DNA from: Rhizoclosmatium globosum
Lineage: Eukaryota > Chytridiomycota > Chytridiomycetes > Chytridiales > Chytriomycetaceae
Direction: 5' to 3'
DNA: 28,434 bases
Assembly (NCBI GenBank): GCA_002104985.1
Contig: MCGO01000351.1
Location: forward strand, 1-28,434
Every line of letters starts with the position of its first letter. Positions within the stretch are counted from its first letter, which is position 1. This document shows, piece after piece, positions 12,530-23,131 of this stretch. Below the pieces are notes generated by a model. It did not search any database and had not been told where the DNA came from. It was given only the letters and a program-made list of their open reading frames with translations. The position numbers and the translations under genes are program-made.

Positions 12530-14867
12530 ATGTTGTGGCTGTCAACTGCTCTTACGTTCGGACTTGTCACTGCAACTCCGCTACAGGAAAATCTTGAGCA
12601 AAGAGATTTATCCACTCCACCGACAAACTTTCCGCCCGTCTTTGCTACTATTTTGAATATCGCTGTCAATTGTGGAAGCGGATCCACGTCGTACTCATCC
12701 TACAAGGCTGCCATACTCGCCTGTCAAACATGCTCAACAGCCGGCGCATGTTCTTCATCTGCACCGGTGTATTCGGAACTACAAACTACACGACCGTTCC
12801 AACTGGTGGAACCGCTCTTCTCCCGTCATACTATTTGGCGAACGACAACTGTGGACCTGCCCAAATAAGCAACGACGCAAATTCCTTCACGGTTGCCGCT
12901 ACGTTAATCTCATCTGGAGCAACGTACCAGACGCTCAGAGTCCCGTACCTTTGGGGAAACCCGAACACAGACTACAAGTTCCCTCAGTCTGAATGTCCAA
13001 GTCCCGCGACATGGATCAATAATCAGTACGGATCCTTCTGCGCTACATATGACGAATTGTTGCTCAAAGTATTTGCACTGCTTCCTCGAGTTGTACTGGA
13101 TATGTCGGCCCAGCCAAGAATGGAATATTCCAGCTCACAATCGCAACTCCAACCATAACCCATCTGGAGATGTGGGTCCAACTTCCTTGTTTCACTACAA
13201 AGTTGGTCAAACTGTGTTCCGCCTCATCCGTTTGGCTACCCCGTGGTTATTGACAAGAATCGTTGGAGTGAGGAGTACCAGGTTGGAGAATACCCTTGCG
13301 CGTGGAATACACAAGTACCTCTTGGTTTGGGGTCGTTCGTAAATGGAACTCAACTCTGTCAGACTTTGAATGTAACTGACGCGTTTTCGCTGTGTGAGGC
13401 GGATAATCAGTGTGCGGTTGCATACTATTCTCCATATGATCCTAATTACTGGTATTCCTCGCCTTATTGGAAGTTGGGAAGGATTCCGTTGGTCTACGAG
13501 CCCAATGTCAAGTTCACAACAGCCTATTACAAGCCACTCAATCGATATGCCACGTATAGTATTAAAACAGGAAAAACGGAACCGGTGCTACCAATGCCGG
13601 GAGGACACACAGTGGCTTCATTCAGACAACTTTGGGCAACACGTTTCATTGACGCGGATTACGCAAATATCCGGTCCTGCATCCTTGGATCATTGAGCTC
13701 AACCCAATCAGTCTATAATTCAAACACACCAGTTCCATTTTCTTGCCAGTTTACAGATCAACTCGTCAACGTCAACATGGGCACTCAAGGTTTCGACGCT
13801 GGGACTTGCACTGCGAAAGGAATTACTGAAACAGTGCGAATTTCTCCTGTCGTGACGCTTACAATCAACGGGACCCTTCCGGGAGACGCTGTATCGGCTG
13901 TGGGGTTGTACCAAGCCGTAATAACGGGCCTCAAGAGTAGTGTTGTCGCAACGCCCCAATACTACTCTGATTTTACTGACACCACGCCTTCCGTTGAATG
14001 CCCAAGCTCTGCTACTGGGGGAATCGGGTTTGCAAATTTCCGCATCAATGCAGCGAGCTTCTCAACTGACGGCAAGAGCAACCAGACATACTATGCTGAG
14101 GTCACATTCACCAGCACGACAAGTATCTATGGAGCCAACATCAATTATCTGGGAAACATTGCTATTCGTCATGGAACGCAACCATTGAATCCAATCTCGG
14201 ACATTTGCTCAAACTCAAAGACATTGGTTTCAGGACTTACCTCCGTTATCTCTGCCCCTGGTCCATCTCAACTCGCCGTGAAAGCAAACGCTATTGCACC
14301 TACCGCTACGTTCGGAACACTTGTAGATTCTGCCGTTGGATTCTCGAACGCGGCATGTTTGGCAAACGCGACTGTTCTCCCAAAGACGTTCAGTTTTACT
14401 ATGCCGTTTACTGTTAGCTGCGCGGCTGATTCAACCACGTTCACCACGTTTGAAGATGCTGTTCGCGGCTGTCAGACGTGTTCCGTTGCTGGAGCTTGCG
14501 CCTCCGTCTGTACGGGTGTCTATAACGGAACAACGACGGCGTCAAAGTATTACTTGTTCAATCAAAAGTGTGGTTTGCCAAGTCAGTTCACATATATTGT
14601 TGCAAACAATGTTCAATCCACCGTCACGATTGTTCTGAACCCGAATCTGGCGTATCAGACGTTCCCCTTCCTTCTGTATGGGCTGATAATAACGACAGCT
14701 ATTACCTCAAAACAGATCCGTGTGCTCCACCTGGAATGGTTGCAAAGAGTGGATTGCAGAGCTGGTGTCAGATTACGAATGAAGCGGATGCTCAGACTGT
14801 TTGTGCTAGAACTTCTGGATGCGTTGGATATGTTGGGCCTGGTTCTAATGGGTGTGTCAACTTGTAA
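12530..14867 (+). CDS. Large secreted Cys-rich protein with duplicated terminal domain, five frameshifts
   Basis: Intronless, 2338 nt. The ATG at 12530 starts a signal peptide (MLWLSTALTFGLVTATP). The coding signal then moves between frames at five points: about 12751-12756, 13056-13062, 13152-13157, 13207-13211 and the GGG at 14680-14682. Each shift is repaired by one added base, and 2338 plus 5 is exactly 781 codons. The N-terminal domain (CQTCSTAGAC, ICTGVF, YYLANDNCG, CTGYVGPAKNG) is matched by the C-terminal one (CQTCSVAGAC, VCTGVY, YYLFNQKCG, CVGYVGPGSNG), so the ends are duplicates. The middle (NCVPPHPFGYP, YPCAW, CEADNQCAVAYYS) carries more Cys pairs and several N-glycosylation sequons (NGT, NVT, NAT). 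It ends SNGCVNL with no membrane or GPI tail. The family is not recognised. It is probably a cell-wall or extracellular protein. Confidence 0.65.
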
Positions 14868-15097
14868 CATTGCAATCAATGGCAATTAACTTTGCTCCAA
14901 CCGTCAGTCAGTCTTCATACTACCACTTGAGAATCAAATACTAATTATGTCTTCCGTCTTGGTTCAGTCAAATAAACGAGTCCTTTAATTTGAAAGTGTC
15001 AGAGTCTTGAACGCCTCACTGACCACAAACTACCACTCTCTTCTTGTTCAGATTGAAGTTTCTTTATTATTCATTTGCAGTAATAATCATATCAAAT

Positions 15098-16048
15098 TTA
15101 AGAGGTTGGTAGATAGTAGATGGAGTTTTTAGAAAAGCAAGAAGGAGGCAATAGCAAAAGCGGAAATAAGAACACCATTGACGAAAGTTCAACAGCTCCC
15201 GCAGTTTGGAGGCTAGTCTTGGTGTCGATAGTTGCTTTGGTTGTGGCAGCAACGACAGTAGTAGCAACTGGCACAGTAGTAGCGACCACAGTAGTTACGA
15301 CTGGAGCAGTGGTAGGAACCACAACAGCGGTCGTCCCCGTAGCAGACAAGCCAGTCAAAATTCCATCAGTGGACAAAGATGCGCTCCTTAATTAATTGTG
15401 TCAGCCACAAGTTCATATCTACCAACACAAATGACAAACACTTACTTGCAGGCATCCAATCGTCCCTTCAAGTAGCTGTTAAAAGTTGGAAGCCAGAGTG
15501 ACTGATCGGTTGTGGCACACAATCGCAAGACTTGATTCGTGTCAATTGTCTGACACGAACACTTGTTTCGCGCGATGTCCAATGCAGCTGGGTCAGTGAT
15601 GGATGGGTCTGGGAAGCGATAACAGATTCCAGATTCTTGCACCAGAGATTGCTGAGCGATTGCGCAAGGGTCGTTGACAGGGAGAGGTGTGCTCGCTGCT
15701 GGCAAGGTTGTCAAGATACCGTCCGTTGGAAGAGAAACGTTTCTGCGTTCGATTTTGGGTTAATATGGTTGATAATGGTGAAACGTTGTTGTTTGGTACT
15801 CACTTGCAAGCAGTCAAACGGCCGGTCAAGTAGCTTTGGAAGGACGGAGCCCATTGGGTCTGATCATCAGTTGCGCACTTGGCGAGGACAGCGTTGGTAT
15901 CAATGTTTTGGCAGAAGCACTTGTTGCGAGCTGCCTCCTTGGCTGCTGGGTCTGTGATGGCTGGATCGGGGAAGCGGAAGCAGATGCCTGACTCCTGGGT
16001 CATGGAGAGGAGAGAGATGTTGCATGCGTCCGAGATCGTGAGGGACAT
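15098..16048 (-). CDS. Tandem six-Cys repeat protein with Thr/Val-rich stalk and hydrophobic tail
   Basis: Exons 16048-15804, 15742-15446, 15386-15098; introns of 61 and 59 nt, both phase 2. Exons 1 and 2 each encode one copy of a roughly 75-residue repeat: DxC near the start, QESGIC-[FY]-RFPDP, ITDPAA, ARNKC-x-C, IDTN, a Cys near CAT, and a C-terminal LTACK or LDACK at the exon border. Exon 3 is a Thr/Val/Ala-rich stalk followed by a hydrophobic end. As written it ends LFPLLLLPPSCF...YLPTS. One base more at 15178-15179 would give SSNGVLISAFAIASFLLF and stop at 15129, a classic GPI-attachment signal. The first ATG in frame lacks a signal peptide (MSLTISDACN), which conflicts with secretion, and I could find none upstream before the histone gene. 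Function unknown; a cell-surface protein is inference. Confidence 0.7.
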
Positions 16049-16371
16049 ATTGTTTGAACGAGGTTTTTGTTTGAAACGGTTTTGAGCAAACGAGGATTTT
16101 GTGGCTGAATGGTTTTTAATTTGGAGATTGATTGTAATCTGCCGCTGGGGAATGGAACTTGAACGGACCCTTTTGAAAGCCTTTGATTGCTCGTTGGGGC
16201 GAACTTCGATGCAATTCAATCTATCCCCGAATTGAGTGGCATTGCGAAGAGAGGAATGTGTGGTACATAAATACATAACCGCATATTTTAAGTGGTGAAA
16301 TATACACTAACGTTTGTTTTATTTCTATTAACAGATACGATAAAATAGGCCCCAAAGTAATAAAACAAAAT
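16049..16371. other. Region between H3 3' end and the Cys-repeat gene start
   Basis: These 323 bp hold the H3 3' UTR (right side) and the presumed promoter and 5' UTR of the leftward Cys-repeat gene. On the minus strand the coding frame of that gene stays open upstream, but its composition is polar and non-conserved and has no hydrophobic leader. No tRNA or repeat seen. Confidence 0.4.
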
Positions 16372-17324
<953 letters not shown>

Positions 17325-17419
17325 ACTATACTCTGTTACTTTCATTATCATGGGTGTAAATAAACTGACTTAAGCTACTATATACTTTTAATTGAATAAA
17401 TAACACTGTTGCTGTGACT

Positions 17420-17999
17420 CTATGCATCCAGAACTTCTTGGATGGCTGCGAGGCAAAGTTTGATGTGAGCCTTGATTTGGAGAGCTCGTTCCGTCAGCGA
17501 TTCAGCTTTTCTAAAGATCGCAAGTTCCATGAGCATTGAAATTGAAGACGGGTGAACTCACTTTTCGAGCTGCTTCTCCTTCCTTCCAAGGAACATCAGG
17601 GCTTCGTCCAGACTGAATTCGACGTGACAATCAAGTCCAACTTGGATATATATACGATCCTTGTTTTCTCTGTTCCAGATATTCAGTTCTGATGAAGAGT
17701 TGAATGGTTGCATACACTTTTGCCTGCATGTAGAAATCACATCCGACATCGACCAGCGTTTTCAGAGGTGAATCATCGGATGAATTCTCTTTCATGAACT
17801 CAATCTGGTTCTTGAGTTTCAAGCTGGATCGCCATCAGTTAGAGCCGTTGTTGTCATAACACTCATCTACTCACTATTCGGCAATGTCCTCGTAAACAGC
17901 ATCCCTCTCGTCCAGCACCTTTTTGAGATCAGGCTGCAACTTAGTCGACAGAAAGACTTCGTACTTTTGAATCTTCTGTTGTTTCTCTGCTTGTTCCAT
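17420..17999 (-). CDS. UXT: UXT-like prefoldin alpha-family protein
   Basis: Exons 17999-17875, 17823-17716, 17669-17562, 17510-17420 (introns of 51, 46 and 51 nt) give 143 aa in frame. The prefoldin pattern of two coiled-coil helices around a beta hairpin is visible: KYEVFLSTKLQPDLKKVL-DERDAVYEDIAEYLKLKNQI, then VDVGCDFYMQAKV...RIYIQVGLDCHVEFSLDEAL, then a C-terminal helix (ERALQIKAHIKLCLAAIQEVL). This layout and the L-Q-x-DLRKVLxxRDxVYE-type start are those of UXT, a subunit of the R2TP/prefoldin-like (URI) chaperone complex. In the second intron I chose donor GTATGC at 17715 because it keeps KVENKDRIY in frame. Divergent from eIF2B delta, with 69 bp between ATGs. Confidence 0.88.
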
Positions 18000-18068
18000 T
18001 GACCAGTTTTAGTTAGTTTACTTTCTCTGCTTCTTTTTTTCCTCAACCAAAGCCGATCCAAGCCAATA

Positions 18069-20079
18069 ATGAGCAGCAATCCCATCCCAATCAAGGGAGC
18101 AAAAGCAGCAAAGAACTCAGGCGCCTCTCCTGCAGCATCGCCAGCGAAGGCCGGTGGGATGGAGGCGAAGAAGGAGAACGCCCCAAAGAAGTTCAAGGAC
18201 ATGACCCCCGAGGAGCAGAGAGAGTTCAAGGTGTGTTTGTTAAACTGTGCATTGGTAGCAATAAGAGTGCACTGGATGCCTCGTGGGGTTAGGGTGCTGC
18301 TGGAGCCAGATGTGATTGGATTGGTTCAGTGATTCACTCGAAATCCACAATCGCCCAACTCAAACCAATTCCACTGACTCGATTTAATCCATCCAATCTC
18401 CAGGAACGCGGAGAAGCCGAAAAACTTGCAAAAAAACTCGCGAAACAGGCGGCGGGCGGTGTGGCTCCCCCTTCAAACACCCAGCCTCAACAGCAACAGC
18501 AAAAACAGAACCAGAAACAACCGCTTTCAAAGCAGCCTAGTGTTGCAAACGCTACTAGCACACAGTCTCTTGCTTCCTCTGCTGGCGGTGCTACTCCAAC
18601 TGCTTCAACATCAAACCTTGCTCCTCCGCACGCTCTTTCAAACATGCCTTCTCAACCAAATATGAGACCTGCTTCGCAAATTCGATTCGACGATGCGAAA
18701 CACCAAAAGAAGACAATTAAGGGTCGTACTCTTGCTCAAAAGCCTGTAGCACTCCTCTCACACTTGACTCAATTTGAAAAGAGTGGAATGGGTGCTGCTC
18801 GAACATTCACGGCTGACGGGCAACAACGTCATATGGTTCACCCCGCTATTATCACTCTCGGTGTTCAGTTCTCGGAGTTTATTATTGCGGGAGGAATTGC
18901 AAGATGTACAGCCATGTTGTATGCGTTCAAGCGAGTGAGTTTCTCGTTACGTGACTCTGTGATTCAATGCTAAACAAGGCTCGCAGGTGATTGCCGAATA
19001 TGTCACTCCGCCTGGTACCTCACTTCAGAGAAACTTGACGTCGTATCTTGGAAAGCAGATTGATTACCTCACAACGACTCGTCACTTGGCAGAGACCATG
19101 AAGTCAGCGATTCGAAGCCTAAAATCTGAGATCACAAACATTTCCTTGGAAAAGTCTGATGAAGACGTAAGGATCCTTGTATTTCATGGTCGTCATAACT
19201 GACTCTCCTGCAGAACAAAGCTCACTTGCTCAACTGGATTGATACCTTCATTAAAGAGAAGATTGTTTCAGCGGATGATATCATTATTGACCGAGCCATG
19301 CAACTCATCAAGAAAGATGACGTTATTTTGACATTTGGAAGGTATAGTTGATATTGATTTGTCTGTACATAACCAAACCATCTTGATCAGATCGGTTGCA
19401 GTCGAACGCCTGTTACTCGAGTCACAAGCTCATGGTCACAAATTTAAAGTCATTGTTTGCGACGCACGACCAAAACTTGAGGGTAGAATTCTGTTAAAGA
19501 ACCTTGCAGCCGCTGGAATCTCTTGCTCGTATGTCTTAGTCAACCATCTTGGAGCTGTGATGCCGAAAGTCTCAAAGTTGATTATTGGTGCAAGTGCCCT
19601 GTTGTCAAATGGAGCAGTATTGTCGCGAACGGGTACTGCGATCGCGGCCATGATGGCTCATGACGCACACGTTCCTGTGATTGTGCTTTGTGAGATTATC
19701 AAATTCAGTGAATTGGTTCAATTAGATTCCTTTGTTTGGAACGAGATTGGTATGTACTTTTTGATTTGCTTTCTTCACTGACCCTATCTTAGGTGACCCG
19801 GATGAACTTGTTAACACAAAAACCAAGAATCCAGCTTCCGTACTTCCGTCGGTTTTGACTCCCCCTTCTCAAGAAGCAAACTCAAAAGCCCCTATTTTGA
19901 AAGAGTGGCGAGATATTCCAGACTTGAAGTTGCTGAATCTTCACTATGATATTACACCGGCGTCATTTGTCTCGATGGTGATTTCCGAGCATGGTTGTAT
20001 CCCCAGTACAAGTGTGCTGAGTGTCATTGCTATGATCAAGATGGAAGAAGAAAAGAACTTGAAGAAGCTCGCAAATTGA
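18069..20079 (+). CDS. EIF2B4: Translation initiation factor eIF2B subunit delta
   Basis: Regulatory subunit of the eIF2 guanine-nucleotide exchange factor. Exons 18069-18230, 18404-18934, 18987-19166, 19214-19341, 19391-19749, 19793-20079 close in frame at 548 aa. The N-terminal 150 or so residues are low-complexity (Lys/Ala, Gln-rich, Ser/Thr-rich). The IF-2B fold follows: HPAIITLGVQFSEFIIAGG, AYVTPPGTSLQRNL-type helix, DDVILTFGRS, VIVCDARPKLEGR, YVLVNHLGAVMPKVSKLIIG, ALLSNGAVLSRTGTA, VPVIVLCEIIKF, then the delta signature NEIGDPDEL and LNLHYDITPASFVSMVISE. The first intron is long (173 nt), the others 43-52 nt. Probably the single-copy GCD2 homologue. Confidence 0.95.
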
Positions 20080-20181
20080 ATGAATTTATTCGAATTGGAC
20101 GGAATGTAGCAATGATGCATACACTCTCAGCGACGAAACAACTTATATAATAAAAACGGATTCCATTAAACTCAAGTTTCT

Positions 20182-21888
20182 TCACTCTCTCAAAGAGCAC
20201 TTCACCATAAGCCCATTCTTCATTGGCAACAGGACAGTGAACGCATACGTCACGTCCTTTTCATTCACGACCTCAATCTTATAACGCCGCATCAATTCAA
20301 CCAACACATAAACTCCTTCCAGCTCAGCCATACTCTTCCCCAAGCAAACGCGTGGACCCGCCTGGAATGCCGGGTAATCAAACGGCGAAGGCAGCTTCTC
20401 CATCTTGAGCCACCGTTCCGGCTTAAACTCTTTTGCATCGTCTCCCCAAATCGCAGCTGTGCGACCCATCGCGTATGGACTCCAAGCAACTGTGCAACCC
20501 TTTGGAACAAACGTGCCGTCAGGTAAAGTGACGTCCTCGTTCGCTTGCTTCATATTCGACGGTACAGACGGGTACAAACGGAGCGTTTCATGGAACACAG
20601 CATTTGCGTAAGGCATTTCGGTGCGGATTTGTTCATACGTTGGAGATGAGTTGCCAACAACTTCATTGATTTCGTTCATCAGTGCAGAATAAGCGTGTGG
20701 ATTCTGGTGAAGCATGAAGATGGCCCATGAGAGAGCGCAAGCAGTTGTGTCGCGTCCTTCGGGAGCAAATTAGTTAATGATTTCAACCAAATGAATATAT
20801 GAACAAACCAGCGAGCAAGAAGTTCAAGGCATAGTCTACGAGTAGCTCGTCACTTGGTGGCTCCCCATTTTCTCCCTTGACTTTCATCAGCAGTGCAAGC
20901 AAATCATTTTCTCCTTCCACTCCTGATTCGCGTTTTTGCTTCACAATCGAATGGCCAAAATCACGGATAAGCTTAATTTGCTGTTCATTGATTTTGGCCT
21001 CGCCATTCCAGTACTCGACGTACGACCAGAGTGGTGTGAACATTCGAATGGAAGTGCGTTTTTGTACCGCGTCAAATGCTGCCATGAAAGGGATTGTTCC
21101 AGCTGTCGACATGGTTCCTACGTCGACTCCGAAACCAATATGCGTAAATGAGTCGAACGTGAAACGGAAGAAGAGTTCTTGAAGGTCAAAGGTTTCTCCA
21201 GTTTCGACATGTGTATCAAGAACTTTAGAGAAGGATTCCATTTCGGTAGAAAACACATTGCGGACATAGTCTTTGAAGTTCTGTCATTTAGACATTTAGT
21301 TAAATAAAAAGAGGCGGCTTAATTCTCACTCACCTTGACATTGAAGATGTTGGCCGCGAGTTTTCGTTGGGACTTCCATTCTTCGCCATCCGCATTAAAG
21401 ATTCCGTGACCAAGCAAATCGCGAAATACACTTTGAAAGCGTGGTCCCTACAATGCAATGAATTGGTCATCCAAAATTTCAATGGATGGGAATCACCTTG
21501 TCAAACACAGTGAACTTATTCTTCAGCACACATTCCACGTTAGAAGGATCGTTCGTCACGATAGTAACAGGGCTGAAGAAGAGCTTGAGCATCCAGGACT
21601 GGTTGTTGTGCCTTTCAAACATTTCTGTTGCTCAAACGTCAAAGAGTATTCAGCAGCGCTTAGAAGCGGAATCTTACCGACTGTGAAGTCATGGAATCTT
21701 TCCATTTGTTTGGAAACAACTCCTGCATCGCCCAAGAAGGGTATGGCCCCTCCAACGCGATGAAGGTGCTTCTGATTCGTGTTTCCAGTGAGAAAGATGG
21801 GATCATTCCGATACAAGTACGTCAGGAAGATAGCAGTAGCTGCTACCGCGGAGGTTATAACCAAGTTACTGTTGGAAGCGTTGTCCAT
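20182..21888 (-). CDS. Cytochrome P450 monooxygenase, CYP4/CYP52-like clan
   Basis: Five exons: 21888-21678, 21624-21497, 21447-21334, 21280-20809, 20756-20182 (introns 49-53 nt), 499 aa in frame. The N-terminus has a signal-anchor helix (LVITSAVAATAIFLTYLY), so it is probably ER-bound. Motifs are the I-helix AGRDTTA spanning the last splice junction (about 308-314), the K-helix ETLR (365-368), the PERW motif (421-424) and the haem loop FQAGPRVCLG with Cys446 as axial ligand. FQAGPRVCLGKSMAELE, together with the WPYAMGR-type K'-region, fits fungal fatty-acid/alkane hydroxylase-like P450s, but substrate cannot be assigned. All key residues are present. The gene is 102 bp from eIF2B delta (convergent). 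Confidence 0.93.
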
Positions 21889-21967
21889 TTGCGGAGATTC
21901 TTTTTGACAGACGTTTTTCCGCTTTCAAACTTCACCAATCAAATGAACAGAGAATATTTATTTACAT

Positions 21968-22989
21968 TTAATCATCTCCAGTCAAGTCTATGTACTGAAC
22001 GTTTCGTTCCTTTATGGATTTCACGCGTTTTGAGTCTAATTGAGTTGCAGCTCCACGGTCAGCCACGACTTCATTTTGCTCGTGTTTTCCTAATTCTGCA
22101 CAAGTTGAAGATTCTGCAGCACTTGCATTCAATTTGATCCGTTTTCTCGATTCAGATTCTGTTGATTCCAATACCCTCTCATCGTCTACAGTCAAGTCAA
22201 CAACATCACTTTCAGTAATAATTCCCTCAAATTCCAGGAATTCTTTTGTTTTATAGTGGTATGTATGTGTCAAAATCGGTTCGTCTGTGAGCCTCGATGC
22301 CGAAACTTTCAGGGTTCGTGAAGGCTTCGCCCGTCCAAGTCTTCATCAAATTTATAAATTAGAATCGTTGCGTTGATAACGCGATTATGCTTACGTTGTG
22401 GTGGCCGAGACATGTACACCCTTCTTCGTCCGTTCATTCTGACTTGCTATTCAGCCTGAAATATTTTAAAAGCACCACTCACAATAGCGAGATGATCTCC
22501 GTCATCGTCCAAAGAACCACGTCCAATGCTTCCTCCCACAGCTCGAATAGGCCAGAAACGTAGCTCAATTGTCCCAATCGCATCCAATACACTCTTATCC
22601 ACCAATCCACCTTCAGCAACCAGTGTAGGAGGTGAAAAGTTGAACGGTTTCATTCCGTCGCCAGTCTTCTTGCCAACAATGTATTGAAGCCCATTTTGCC
22701 TGACTGAGGTTCTATCCATCAAACGCCCATCAATGTAGACTTCGAGAGACAGGTAATAAGAGCCAGGTCTAAATCGATGCAGAGGATCATCGACGAAATT
22801 GGGGTTCCGGACGGTGATGGATATCTTGTATTGTTTCCCGTTTTGAGCGAGAACATAACACTTGTCATCTGACCCGTCGTCAAGCGCATATTCCGGAGAG
22901 TGGTGTTGCTCTCCTTCGATCTGAATACCGACGGAAATTGTAGCTCCTCCCATTGTTGGTACTGTCGATGGCACAGTGAAAACAACCAT
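21968..22989 (-). CDS. DUF7918-like protein with two C-terminal SUMO-interacting motifs
   Basis: Exons 22989-22483, 22438-22395, 22340-21968 (introns 44 and 54 nt) give 307 aa in frame. The N-terminal 170 residues are a beta-rich domain (VGIQIEGEQHHSPEY, YKISITVRNPNF, YYLSLEVYIDGRLMD, IGTIELRFWPI) resembling the fungal DUF7918 fold: PEY near the start, a 'SLEVYIDG' strand and a closing 'G-IELR-W' strand. I place it there by pattern only. The C-terminal third is disordered and acidic, with VVDLTVDDE (about 230-238), a basic NLS-like SRKRIKLN, and YIDLTGDD at the very end. V/I-[VI]-D-L-T followed by acidic residues is the classic SUMO-interacting motif. A nuclear SUMO-binding role is inference. 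Divergent from ARMC3 with 142 bp between ATGs. Confidence 0.75.
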
Positions 22990-23131
22990 TTGAAGGGGTA
23001 TGCAGAAGTTTCAAGAAGAAAAATGAAAGAGGGGAATGCTTGATAGTTACTATTGATTTATCTTGATTGATGAACGATTCTCAGTCCGATGAACTGTTCG
23101 AGAATTGTCACGTAGTTTCATTTTCACAAAG

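Noticed and set aside
17658..17715. Alternative UXT second intron using donor GTGTAT and acceptor ACAAG
   Set aside because: The GTATGC to AACAG pair gives the usual intron size (46 nt) and retains KVENKDRIY, which fits the family better.
23050..23131. Possible RFX X-box upstream of ARMC3 (GTTACTATTGAT, about 23046)
   Set aside because: Only the left half resembles the consensus, and I see no matching element upstream of androglobin.
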